Part shown: piece by piece, positions 50,635 through 57,728 of the stretch | Layout: every line of letters begins with the position of its first letter | Numbering within the stretch: position 1 is the stretch's first letter | Source: CAWBVG01 sp963792175 | GTDB lineage: Bacteria; Acidobacteriota; Vicinamibacteria; Vicinamibacterales; CAVVIG01 | DNA: 64,000 nt | Assembly (NCBI GenBank): GCA_963792175.1 | Contig: CAWBVG010000008.1 | Coordinates: 1 to 64,000, forward strand | Direction of reading: 5' to 3' | The notes under the pieces: generated by a model | What the model was told of the DNA's origin: nothing | Seen by the model: the letters and a program-made list of their open reading frames with translations, nothing else | The model's database searches: none | Position numbers and translations under genes: made by a program

Positions 50635-51063
50635 ATGGGAACGCTGTCATCCGAACTCGCGCCGCACGCGGAGAAGCTGACCGCCCGACCACGCATCTAC
50701 GCGGACGCGAACGTGCCGGCCGGAATCGTGGCGCACATGCGCGTCCGGCTGAACTGGGACGTGCTGTTCGTGCTCGAGCACGATGACCTCCGCCGCGCGC
50801 CGGACGTGAAGCACTACCAGCTCGCGCAGCAGCTCCGGCGCACGCTGATCACCATGGACCGCGACTACCTGGACGACCGGCAGTTCCCACCGGATGCCAG
50901 CGGCGGTGTGCTCGTGATCCACGCGCCCGACGAGCGGCTGCTGTCGTCGCTGCTCGATCGCGTCGATCGCCGGCTGTTTCGTGGCGACGATTCCGAAGAT
51001 GTCGTGGCGGTGCCGCTCGCCGGCCGCAAGCTCCAGATCAACACCGATTGGGGACGCGAATGA
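50635..51063 (+). CDS. PIN-like (DUF5615-type) protein
   Basis: 142 aa. PRIYADANVPAGIVAHMRVR then WDVLFVLEHDDLRRAPDVKH, QLAQQLRRTLITMDRDYLDD and GGVLVIHAPDERL follow the acidic pattern of PIN-like DUF5615 proteins: Asp at the first strand, then a TxDxD(Y/F) motif. These are presumed nucleases or nuclease relatives, sometimes toxins. No antitoxin-like gene lies beside it. Instead its stop overlaps the start of a ROK-family gene (ATGA), so it heads a PIN-ROK-nagA operon. Confidence 0.7.
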   Translation: MGTLSSELAPHAEKLTARPRIYADANVPAGIVAHMRVRLNWDVLFVLEHDDLRRAPDVKHYQLAQQLRRTLITMDRDYLDDRQFPPDASGGVLVIHAPDERLLSSLLDRVDRRLFRGDDSEDVVAVPLAGRKLQINTDWGRE

Positions 51064-51929
51064 CGGCCGGCGTGGAGCTTCTCGACAGCGCCGCGCTGGC
51101 GGTCGCCGTTGACGACGGCGCCGTTCGCAATCGCGCGCTCGTGGAGGCGTCCGGCGATCTGTGCAAGGCAGCCGATGCTGCCGTCGCCGAGCTGAAGCTG
51201 GCTCCGGGAACCGCCGTCGGCGTGACCACGTCCAACCCGGAAGCTCCGGGCGCCGGAGAAGCGGCTGCCGCACTGGCCGAACGCTTCGGCCAGCCGGTGC
51301 TGCAGTCGGGCGTGGCCGCCGCGCTGGCGGAAACCTGGCTGGGTGCGGCGAAGGGGACCGGCGACGTCGCCTACTTCGCCGTTGGCGAGCACGTCGTCGC
51401 CGGAATTGTCCGCGAGGGTCGCGCGATGATCGGCGCGCACGGCCGGGCCACGTCGGTCGCCTGGCTTCCCCTCAATCCCGTGGAGCGCGAAGATTACCGG
51501 AAGATGGGGTGCCTCGAGGCGGAGGTGGCCGCGCTTGGCATCGTCCGGCGCCTCGTCTGGCGCATCAAGGCGGGCGACGATTCGCGCGTGCTCGAGGCCG
51601 TGGGCAACGACCTCACGAAGATCACCGCCGAGCACGTGCTGGCCGCCGCGCGCGCCGGGGACGGTGTATCGATTTCGGTGATGCGCGACACCGCCAAGTA
51701 CCTGGGCATGGCCGCCGCGAACCTCGTGCTCGTCGTCGATCCGGCGATGCTGGTCCTCGGCGGGATCATGGCCGACGCCGCGGACCTGCTGATCGAGCCG
51801 GTGCGGACCGAGATCGGAAGACGATTGCCGCGGTCGATGATCGACGCGCTCCCGATCGCGACCGCCACGCTCGGCGTGGACGCCGCCGCGATTGGCGCGG
51901 CACGACAGGCGCACCTCGCACCCCGATGA
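51060..51929 (+). CDS. ROK-family protein, divergent
   Basis: 289 aa. The fold shows in VGVTTSNPEAPGAGEAAAAL, VAYFAVGEHVVAGIVREGRA, GAHGRATSVAWLPLNP and LVLVVDPAMLVLGGIMADAA, which match ROK sugar kinases or regulators. The usual N-terminal DxGGT phosphate loop is not clear (VAVDDGAVRNRALV) and the zinc motif CxCGxxGC is missing (only MGCLEAEV). It may be a kinase with altered sites or a sugar sensor. Overlaps with both neighbours place it in an operon with nagA, pointing to amino-sugar metabolism. Confidence 0.75.
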   Translation: MTAGVELLDSAALAVAVDDGAVRNRALVEASGDLCKAADAAVAELKLAPGTAVGVTTSNPEAPGAGEAAAALAERFGQPVLQSGVAAALAETWLGAAKGTGDVAYFAVGEHVVAGIVREGRAMIGAHGRATSVAWLPLNPVEREDYRKMGCLEAEVAALGIVRRLVWRIKAGDDSRVLEAVGNDLTKITAEHVLAAARAGDGVSISVMRDTAKYLGMAAANLVLVVDPAMLVLGGIMADAADLLIEPVRTEIGRRLPRSMIDALPIATATLGVDAAAIGAARQAHLAPR

Positions 51930-53185
51930 TCGTCCTGTCCGGCGCGGCGCTAGTGCTGCCGGATCGCCTGCTGTCGTCGGGCACGCTCGTCATCGAGGAC
52001 GGCCGAATCACGGAGATTCGGCCGGATGCTGCGGCGCCGCACGGCCCTTCGTCCTTCGCCTTTCACGGTCACTACATCGTTCCGGGCTTCATCGACGTGC
52101 ACGTCCACGGCGTCGACGGCGCCGATTCGCAGGATCCGGGCGACCCGATTGCGTTCGTCGCGGGGCGGCTGCCGAAGTACGGCGTCACCGCGTTCTGTCC
52201 AACGACTGTGGCGTGCCCGCCGGGGATGCTCCGTCAGGTGTTGGACCAGGTCCGCCGCGCGCGCCAAACGCCGGGCGGCCGCTCGGCGCGCGTCCTGCCG
52301 GCGCATCTCGAAAGCAATTTCATCAACCCGGAATACCGGGGTGCGCAGCCTTCGGGCTGTTTACGCAGCCCTCAGGGTGCGCTGGAGTCGAGTGGGTCAG
52401 GTGGGTCGAGTGGGGCGCCAGGTGAGCCTGCCTCGCCGAAGCTCGGGGACGTCGGTCCGAGCGAAGGCTGGGACGGCGCCGACATCCTCGCCGAGATCGA
52501 GCGCGCCGCGCCGGATGTGGGCATCGTCACCGTCGCGCCGGAGCTCGCCGGCGGGCTCGACTTGATTCGATGGCTCGCGGGCCGCGGGCACTATGTGTCA
52601 CTTGGACATTCGGCGGCGACTTACGACGAAGCGCTCGCGGGGGTCGCCGCGGGCGCACGGCAGTCGACGCACCTCTTCAACCGGATGCCGCCGCTGCATC
52701 ACCGGGCGCCCGGCCTTGCCGGTGCCGTGCTGCAAGCTGACGAAGTGGCGGCGGAGATCATCTGCGACGGCGTCCACGTGCATCCGGCGCTGGTTCGAGC
52801 CGCCATCGCCGCGAAGCGGCCGTCGCGGGTGATGGCGATTACCGACGCGACCGCGGCCGCGGGGCTGCCGGTCGGTGGCCGCGCCTCGATTGGCGGGCAC
52901 CCAATCACCGCCGCCGAGTCGACGGCGCTTCTCGACGACGGCACCATCGCCGGCAGCGTGACCACGATGGATCGGGTGTTTCAGTTCCTGGTCGCGGCCG
53001 TCGGTCTGTCGCTGGTGGATGCCGCCACGCTCTGCGCCACCACCCCGGCGCGTGAATTGGGGCTGGTGGGACACGGCGTCCTTGCGGTGGACGCGGCAGC
53101 TGACCTGGTTGTCCTCGACGCGAATTTCGCGGTCGTCCAGACCTACGTCGGTGGGCAGTTGGCCTACAGCCGGGGTGATGATTAA
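51926..53185 (+). CDS. nagA: N-acetylglucosamine-6-phosphate deacetylase with a repeat-derived insert
   Basis: An amidohydrolase that removes acetate from GlcNAc-6-phosphate in amino-sugar and cell-wall recycling. VPGFIDVHVHGVDGADSQDP gives the first metal histidines. HLESNFINPEYRG is the family loop, and GHYVSLGHSAATYDEA, STHLFNRMPPLHHRAPG, IICDGVHVHP and MAITDATAAAG complete the site. The frame is intact at 419 aa. After the NPEYRG loop there is an extra stretch of about 40 residues rich in Ser and Gly, coded by intergenic-type repeats (52339-52470). Its start overlaps the ROK gene stop. Confidence 0.92.
   Translation: MIVLSGAALVLPDRLLSSGTLVIEDGRITEIRPDAAAPHGPSSFAFHGHYIVPGFIDVHVHGVDGADSQDPGDPIAFVAGRLPKYGVTAFCPTTVACPPGMLRQVLDQVRRARQTPGGRSARVLPAHLESNFINPEYRGAQPSGCLRSPQGALESSGSGGSSGAPGEPASPKLGDVGPSEGWDGADILAEIERAAPDVGIVTVAPELAGGLDLIRWLAGRGHYVSLGHSAATYDEALAGVAAGARQSTHLFNRMPPLHHRAPGLAGAVLQADEVAAEIICDGVHVHPALVRAAIAAKRPSRVMAITDATAAAGLPVGGRASIGGHPITAAESTALLDDGTIAGSVTTMDRVFQFLVAAVGLSLVDAATLCATTPARELGLVGHGVLAVDAAADLVVLDANFAVVQTYVGGQLAYSRGDD
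52339..52470. repeat. Composite repeat insert inside nagA
   Basis: Three repeat types follow each other. The first is a hairpin GCAGCCTTCGGGCTG with GCAGCCCTCAGGGTGC. The second is a GGTCAGGTGGGTCGAGTGGG tract like 29403-29443. The third is the palindrome GCCGAAGCTCGG-N9-TCCGAGCGAAGGC (52435-52468), shared with 8395-8428. The total length keeps the nagA frame open. Confidence 0.7.
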
Positions 53186-53186
53186 T

Positions 53187-53227
53187 CGTTCGTCGTGCGT
53201 CGTGAGCACCTCGAACCTCGAACGTGC
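53187..53227. repeat. TCGTGCG and CCTCGAA heptamer pairs
   Basis: CGTTCGTCGTGCGTCGTGAG then ACCTCGAACCTCGAACG. Two different 7-bp units are each repeated, and CGTTCG/CGAACG ends can pair. It lies between nagA and the DUF4097 gene. Confidence 0.55.
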
Positions 53228-53260
53228 CGCTGCCGTCTAACTGCCGATGGAGGCGTTGTG

Positions 53261-54175
53261 ATGGCCATTGCTGGATTCCGGGTTCCTTTGGCTGCGGCCG
53301 GCCTGGCCGCCGTGCTCGCCGGACCGGGCTGCGTCGACATCGTCGGCGCGGACCTCGGCAAGTATGTCGAGCGCGAGGAGAAGACGTTTTCAACCTCAGG
53401 CAAGGCTGACGTCTCGCTGGCGACGTTCGATGGCTCGATCGAGGTGCGGCCCTGGGACAGACCCGAGGTGCAGGTCAGCATCGAGAAGCGGGCCCGCGAC
53501 AAGGCCGCGGCCGACGAAATCGAGGTCCGTACCGAACAGAATGGCGATCGCATCATCGTCGACGTCAAGCCGCGCAAGGGCAGCGAGCATCGCGGCCTGA
53601 ACTTCGGCTGGAACATGTCGCGTTCGGCGAAGCTCATCGTCTCGATGCCGGCGGCGTCCGACCTCAGCGCGAAGAGCGGCGACGGCTCGATTGACGTCGA
53701 GCGCATCTCCGGGCGCGTGGAGATGCGATCCGGCGACGGCAGCATCCGCGCGCACGACATCGGCGGGGACGTGACGGCCCACAGCGGCGACGGCTCGATC
53801 CGGATCGACGGGGTGAACGGCGCGCTCAACGTCGACACCGGCGACGGCAGCATCGTGCTCGCGGGGAAGCTGAGCGCCGTGCGCGCGCGCTCCGGAGACG
53901 GAAGCATCACCATCCGCGCGGAATCGGGCAGCACCTCGAGCGCCGACTGGGACATCTCGACCGGCGACGGCTCGGTGACTCTCGAGTTGCCTGATGGCTT
54001 CGGCGGCCAGCTCGACGCGCATACCGGCGACGGCGGCATCCACATGCGCGATGTCACCGTGTCGAACGTCAGCGGAGAGATTCGCCGCAATACCGTGCGC
54101 GGGCAACTGGGTTCGGGCGGACGGATGGTGCGCGTCCGTACGGGTGACGGGTCTATTACCTTGAAGAAGTTTTAG
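53261..54175 (+). CDS. Secreted DUF4097-type repeat protein
   Basis: 304 aa. The start ATG 53261 gives a signal sequence (MAIAGFRVPLAAAGLAAVLA) followed by a Cys. The body has eight near-copies of (S/T)GDG(S/G)(I/V) at about 20-residue spacing (KSGDGSIDV, RSGDGSIRA, HSGDGSIRI, DTGDGSIVL, RSGDGSITI, STGDGSVTL, HTGDGGIHM, RTGDGSITL). This is the stacked beta layout of DUF4097/adhesin-like proteins. It probably forms a short beta-helix at the cell surface or periplasm; the role is unknown. Confidence 0.85.
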   Translation: MAIAGFRVPLAAAGLAAVLAGPGCVDIVGADLGKYVEREEKTFSTSGKADVSLATFDGSIEVRPWDRPEVQVSIEKRARDKAAADEIEVRTEQNGDRIIVDVKPRKGSEHRGLNFGWNMSRSAKLIVSMPAASDLSAKSGDGSIDVERISGRVEMRSGDGSIRAHDIGGDVTAHSGDGSIRIDGVNGALNVDTGDGSIVLAGKLSAVRARSGDGSITIRAESGSTSSADWDISTGDGSVTLELPDGFGGQLDAHTGDGGIHMRDVTVSNVSGEIRRNTVRGQLGSGGRMVRVRTGDGSITLKKF

Positions 54176-54182
54176 GCCTGCG

Positions 54183-55064
54183 CTACTTGACCAGGCGTCC
54201 GCCGGTCACGAAGCGTCGGTAGTTCGTGAATTCCTGCCTGGTGCGGTGCGACTGCAGCTCCGCGCGATACATCTCCAGCGTCTCGATCGATTCCGGCAGC
54301 AGGAAGGTTTCGTCCGGGTCCTTGAACGACACGACCTTGTAGCGGGTCGTCACGTCGATCCGGTCGACGGTGATCGACGGCGAGAAGTTGTACTTTCGCT
54401 GCTGCGTGCGTGTCGTCCTCAGCTCCTCGAGGCCCGCCAGGTGCTCTTCGACGCGGAGCACGTCGTAGGTGTCCTTGTCGATCACGACCCGTCCTTTGAC
54501 CGAGAGCGGCGTTGACAGCTCGAAGCAGTCCTCGCGGCCCTGCGGATCCTCGATGAGCTCGGGCTGCTTCGATGCGCGCCGCACGTACTCGATGAGCAGC
54601 GTGCGGGCGTCTTTTCCCTTGCCGAACCCTTTGGCGGTGAAGGTGTAGCCTTCGCGGTTCGACGGCAGCAGGAACGCCACCGGTTCCGGCGTCAGCGGAT
54701 TCGGGTCGAAACAGGCCGATCGAGCCTTCTTGTCCTTGTCGCGCGGCTCGCGACCGTTGATTTTGAGCAACTGGCGAAAGAACGTCGGTCCTGGCGGACC
54801 GCTGCCATCCGAGAGTCCCTCTGCTTCGACGCGCAGCTCGGCTTCGGTGATGCGATGCATGCCGTCGACCTGCCAACTGTGGCCGAGCGGCAGCACGATG
54901 GTCTTCTCCGTGCACATGATGTTCTGCGCCCGCTTGTAGTACACCTCGATGCGCTCGGCCACGCGCGCGAGCAGCGCATCGATATCGGGCGGCGCCTGCG
55001 CCAGCGCCTGGATGGTCAGCGCGCCGCACGCGGCGGCGAGGAGGAAGAGCCTACGCGCGAACAT
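54183..55064 (-). CDS. Secreted protein of unknown function
   Basis: 293 aa from ATG 55064, with signal peptide MFARRLFLLAAACGALTIQA. The mature part (LARVAERIEVYYKRAQNIMC, CTEKTIVLPLGHSW, ELRVEAEG, FLLPSNREGYTFTAKGFGKG, VVIDKDTYDVLRVEEHLAGL, SITVDRIDVTTRYKVVSFKD, LPESIETLEMYRAELQSHRT) looks like an outer-membrane-lipoprotein-sorting or lipoprotein-carrier-like beta fold. I cannot name the family. Proteins of this style are frequent in Acidobacteriota. Its start overlaps the queC end by 14 nt. Confidence 0.7.
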   Translation of the reverse strand: MFARRLFLLAAACGALTIQALAQAPPDIDALLARVAERIEVYYKRAQNIMCTEKTIVLPLGHSWQVDGMHRITEAELRVEAEGLSDGSGPPGPTFFRQLLKINGREPRDKDKKARSACFDPNPLTPEPVAFLLPSNREGYTFTAKGFGKGKDARTLLIEYVRRASKQPELIEDPQGREDCFELSTPLSVKGRVVIDKDTYDVLRVEEHLAGLEELRTTRTQQRKYNFSPSITVDRIDVTTRYKVVSFKDPDETFLLPESIETLEMYRAELQSHRTRQEFTNYRRFVTGGRLVK

Positions 55065-55743
55065 ACCGCTGATCCTCGTACTCCGTGGGATCGGCCACGC
55101 CCAGCTCGATGAACGCATCGTGCCGCTCGCGGCATTTGCTGCACAGACCGCAGTGGCGCGGTGGTTCGGGATGCTTCCCGATTCCCGGGCTCATGCACGA
55201 CAGCGTGAGTTCGAACGGGACGCCGAGCTCGATCCCGCGCGCGACGACCTGCGCCTTGCTCGAACCGGAGTAGGGCGCGTCGATCCGCAGATCGTGTGCG
55301 AGCCCCAGTGTCAGCGTGCGCGCCATGGCGCCGCGAAACGCAGGCGTCGCGTCGGGAAACGGGTTGTGTTCCAGCGTGCCGAGGACCAGGCGATCGAGCT
55401 TCGCCGCGGCGCAGTACACGCCGGCCTTGCCGAGGAGGACGATGTTGCGGCCCGGCAGGTAGACGTCTTCGTCAGCGGTGTGATACGCGGGAGGCTGGCC
55501 GCGCACGGCCCAGTGCGTGGCCGCGTAGACGTCGCGCATGTCGACGCTGAGCGACACCAGGGGGCGTACGCGGGCGCCGAGTCGCGAGTGAGCGAGGAAC
55601 CGCGACACCATGGCGCGTTCGCCGCTCTCCCAGGCCAGCCCCACGCTGACGTAGATCGGCTGCACCTCGCCGCGAGTCGCCTCGTCGGCGAGCAGCACAG
55701 CGCTGTCCAGCCCGCCCGACAGAAGGACCGCCGTGCCGCTCAT
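55051..55743 (-). CDS. queC: 7-cyano-7-deazaguanine synthase
   Basis: QueC turns 7-carboxy-7-deazaguanine into preQ0 with ATP and ammonia, on the way to queuosine. The ATP pyrophosphatase loop is AVLLSGGLDSAVLL. The zinc-site cysteines are in TLSCMSPGIGKH and RHCGLCSKCRERHDAF (C-x2-C-x2-C layout). VYLPGRNIVLLGKAGVYCAA and APYSGSSKAQVVARG also fit. 230 aa, intact, starting 27 nt from the divergent queD gene. Confidence 0.93.
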   Translation of the reverse strand: MSGTAVLLSGGLDSAVLLADEATRGEVQPIYVSVGLAWESGERAMVSRFLAHSRLGARVRPLVSLSVDMRDVYAATHWAVRGQPPAYHTADEDVYLPGRNIVLLGKAGVYCAAAKLDRLVLGTLEHNPFPDATPAFRGAMARTLTLGLAHDLRIDAPYSGSSKAQVVARGIELGVPFELTLSCMSPGIGKHPEPPRHCGLCSKCRERHDAFIELGVADPTEYEDQRYVRA

Positions 55744-55770
55744 GCGCGGATTCTATGACACAATTCCGCC

Positions 55771-56178
55771 ATGTACTCGGTCACGAAACGTATCGATTTT
55801 TGTTACGGCCACCGGCTCCTCGACTACGACGGCATTTGCAAGCATCCGCACGGCCACAACGCCGTGGCGGAAATCGAGGTGCGCACCGGCACGCTGGATA
55901 ACCGCAACATGGTCTGCGACTTCAGCGACATCAAGCGTGTGGTCAAGGGCTGGATCGACGGCGAGCTCGACCACAAGATGCTGCTTCGCCATGACGATCC
56001 ACTGGTCCGGCCGCTGCAGACGCTCGGCGAGCCGGTGTTCCTCCTCGACAGCAATCCCACCGTCGAACGCATCGCCAAGCTGATTTTCGACAAGGCGACG
56101 GAGCAGGGTTTTCCGGTCGTTCGCGTGACCGTGTGGGAGACGCCGACGTCATTCGCCGAGTTCCGCGCCAGCACCTAG
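55771..56178 (+). CDS. queD: 6-carboxy-5,6,7,8-tetrahydropterin synthase
   Basis: QueD makes 6-carboxytetrahydropterin from dihydroneopterin triphosphate in queuosine synthesis. 135 aa. FCYGHRLLDYDGICKHPHGH carries the three zinc histidines and the catalytic Cys region. NMVCDFSDIKRVVKGWIDGE, LDHKMLLRHDDPL (catalytic His) and VRVTVWETPTSFAEF complete the pattern. It is divergent from queC, so the two may share control elements in the 27-nt gap. queE and queF are not in the window. Confidence 0.93.
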   Translation: MYSVTKRIDFCYGHRLLDYDGICKHPHGHNAVAEIEVRTGTLDNRNMVCDFSDIKRVVKGWIDGELDHKMLLRHDDPLVRPLQTLGEPVFLLDSNPTVERIAKLIFDKATEQGFPVVRVTVWETPTSFAEFRAST

Positions 56179-56226
56179 CGGCTAGCCACGAACGCCTATC
56201 GGCTAGCCCCGAGCCCCTAGCCCCGA
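56178..56226. repeat. CTAGCCC/CGAGCCC heptamer repeat (family B)
   Basis: GCGGCTAGCCACG, then GGCTAGCCCCGAGCCCCTAG and CCCCG, in 7-bp steps. It fills the spacer between queD and the phosphatase gene. Confidence 0.7.
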
Positions 56227-56228
56227 CC

Positions 56229-56877
56229 ATGTCGTTCTCACTGTTCGTCTTCGATCTCGACGGCACGCTTAATCGATTCGCGCCGCGACATTGCCGAGTC
56301 GGCGAACGCGCTGCTCGAATCGTGCGGAGCGGCGCCGCTGCCCGAAGAGCGCGTCGGCCGCATGGTCGGCGATGGCGCCGCCGTGCTCGTCGCGCGGGCG
56401 TTCGGCGCGGCGGGAATCGAGGCGCCTCCCGATGCGCTCGAACGCTTCGTCGCGATCTACCGCGAGCGCCTGTTGCGGCACACGCGGCCGTACCCGCGCA
56501 TTCCGGAAGTGCTCGCGGATCTCGCACAGCGCGCGGAGCTCGCGCTGCTGACCAACAAGCCGCTGGCCGCCACGAAGGAAATCCTCAACGGGCTCGATCT
56601 CGCCAGGTTCTTCGGTCCCGCCGTCGTGGCCGGCGACGGAACGTTCCCGCGGAAGCCGGACCCTTCGGGCCTGCTGCATCTGTCGCGCGCGGCCGGCGTC
56701 CTCCCGTCGGCCACCGTGCTCGTCGGCGATTCAACGATTGACTGGCGCACGGCGCGGGCGGCGTCGACGGCGATCTGCCTTGCGCGATATGGCTTTGGAT
56801 TTGAAAGCGTTTCGGCGGCGGACCTCGGGCCGGCCGATTGGTTGGTGGACGCCCCGGCGGAGCTCTTGTCCCTGTAG
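56229..56877 (+). CDS. HAD-family phosphatase (phosphoglycolate phosphatase-like), one frameshift
   Basis: A haloacid-dehalogenase hydrolase of about 215 aa. FVFDLDGTL gives the nucleophile Asp. After an extra base near 56271 the protein continues IDSRRDIAESANALL, then GRMVGDGAAVL (cap domain). ALLTNKPLAATKEIL (Thr motif II), PRKPDPSGLLH (Lys motif III) and VLVGDSTIDWRTARAAS (acidic motif IV) follow. The class is like phosphoglycolate phosphatases, but the substrate cannot be told. It precedes the gas vesicle locus by 166 nt; whether they share a transcript is unclear. Confidence 0.87.
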
Positions 56878-57043
56878 CATTCTGCTACGTCCCTCTGGAC
56901 ACGCCTGTCGCTGTACAATGCAGGCCGCTTGTTGTTCCATACCAAATTGCGCCCGTCCCGCCGTGGCATCTCCATTGCTGAGATAAGCGCATCGTTCCTG
57001 CCGATGGACAGCGACCGCTCGAGACAGCCAGAATAGCGAACCT
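56878..57043 (+). promoter_or_regulatory. Likely control region of the gas vesicle locus
   Basis: This 166-nt non-coding gap precedes gvpJ. TGTACAAT (56912-56919) could be a -10-like element, but no convincing -35 sits at the right distance. I see no clear operator or sigma-54 site. It lacks the heptamer repeats found in most other spacers. Confidence 0.3.
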
Positions 57044-57373
57044 ATGCCGACGCCACTGTCCGAGGGGCACCGATCTACCGGTCTGGTCGACGTGCTCGAC
57101 AGAGTCCTCGACAAGGGCCTTGTCGTGGCGGGGGACATCAAGGTTTCGCTGGCTGAAGTCGAGCTGCTGACGATTCGCATTCGTTTGCTGATCTGCTCGA
57201 TCGACAAGGCGGAACAGATCGGCCTGGACTGGTGGAAATTCGATCACCATCTCTCACCGGGCAAGCAGGCACTCTCGGCGGAGAATGAGGAGTTACGCAA
57301 GCAGGTCCGTGCGCTCGAGCGGCAGCTGTTGGCGCTCACACGCAAACGCTCGGCGGCCGGGGCGCTGAAGTAA
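57044..57373 (+). CDS. gvpJ: Gas vesicle protein GvpJ
   Basis: 109 aa of the GvpA/J/M family. LVDVLDRVLDKGLVVAGDIK, then VSLAEVELLTIRIRLLICSI and DKAEQIGLDWW, is the GvpJ version of the vesicle core fold. The AGDI turn and the C-terminal DWW mark J rather than A. A charged coiled coil follows (LSAENEELRKQVRALERQLL), as in other GvpJ proteins. GvpJ is a minor component thought to help form the vesicle tip. It is the first gene of the gas vesicle locus, 18 nt before gvpA. Confidence 0.93.
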   Translation: MPTPLSEGHRSTGLVDVLDRVLDKGLVVAGDIKVSLAEVELLTIRIRLLICSIDKAEQIGLDWWKFDHHLSPGKQALSAENEELRKQVRALERQLLALTRKRSAAGALK

Positions 57374-57391
57374 TGCGACAAGGAGTGTTCG

Positions 57392-57728
57392 ATGCCCGTT
57401 GAACGTGCTGCAGGCGGCACAAGTCTTATTGACGTCCTCGACCGAGGTACTCGACAAAGGGATCGTCATCGACGCATGGGTCCGTGTCTCGCTGGTCGGG
57501 ATCGACCTCATCACCGTTGAGGCACGCATCGTCGTCGCGTCGATCGATACGTACTTGAAATACTCCGAAGCGGTCGGCCAGGTCGCCCCGGTATCCAAGC
57601 CGGCGATCGAAGGCAAGGGGTATGAGGAAGTCATTGCTGAAAACGCCGCACTCCGGGCTCAGCTCAAGTCAGGCGTCCCGGCCGGCCGCACTGGTGGCCG
57701 TCGGCGCGCCACGCCGGCCCGCGGTTAG
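57392..57728 (+). CDS. gvpA: Major gas vesicle shell protein GvpA, one frameshift
   Basis: GvpA forms the ribbed protein wall of the gas vesicle. The ATG at 57392 follows AAGGAG at 6-nt spacing. MPVERAAGGTSLIDVLDR is then interrupted by one extra G at about 57446. After it the classical VLDKGIVIDAWVRVSLVGID and LITVEARIVVASIDTYLKYS EAVG run clean. The core is near-identical in style to GvpA of other phyla. The protein continues about 40 residues beyond the usual end (VAENAALRAQL-like helix and an Arg/Gly-rich tail), longer than the roughly 70-aa cyanobacterial form. It is the only clear shell gene in the window. Confidence 0.92.
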
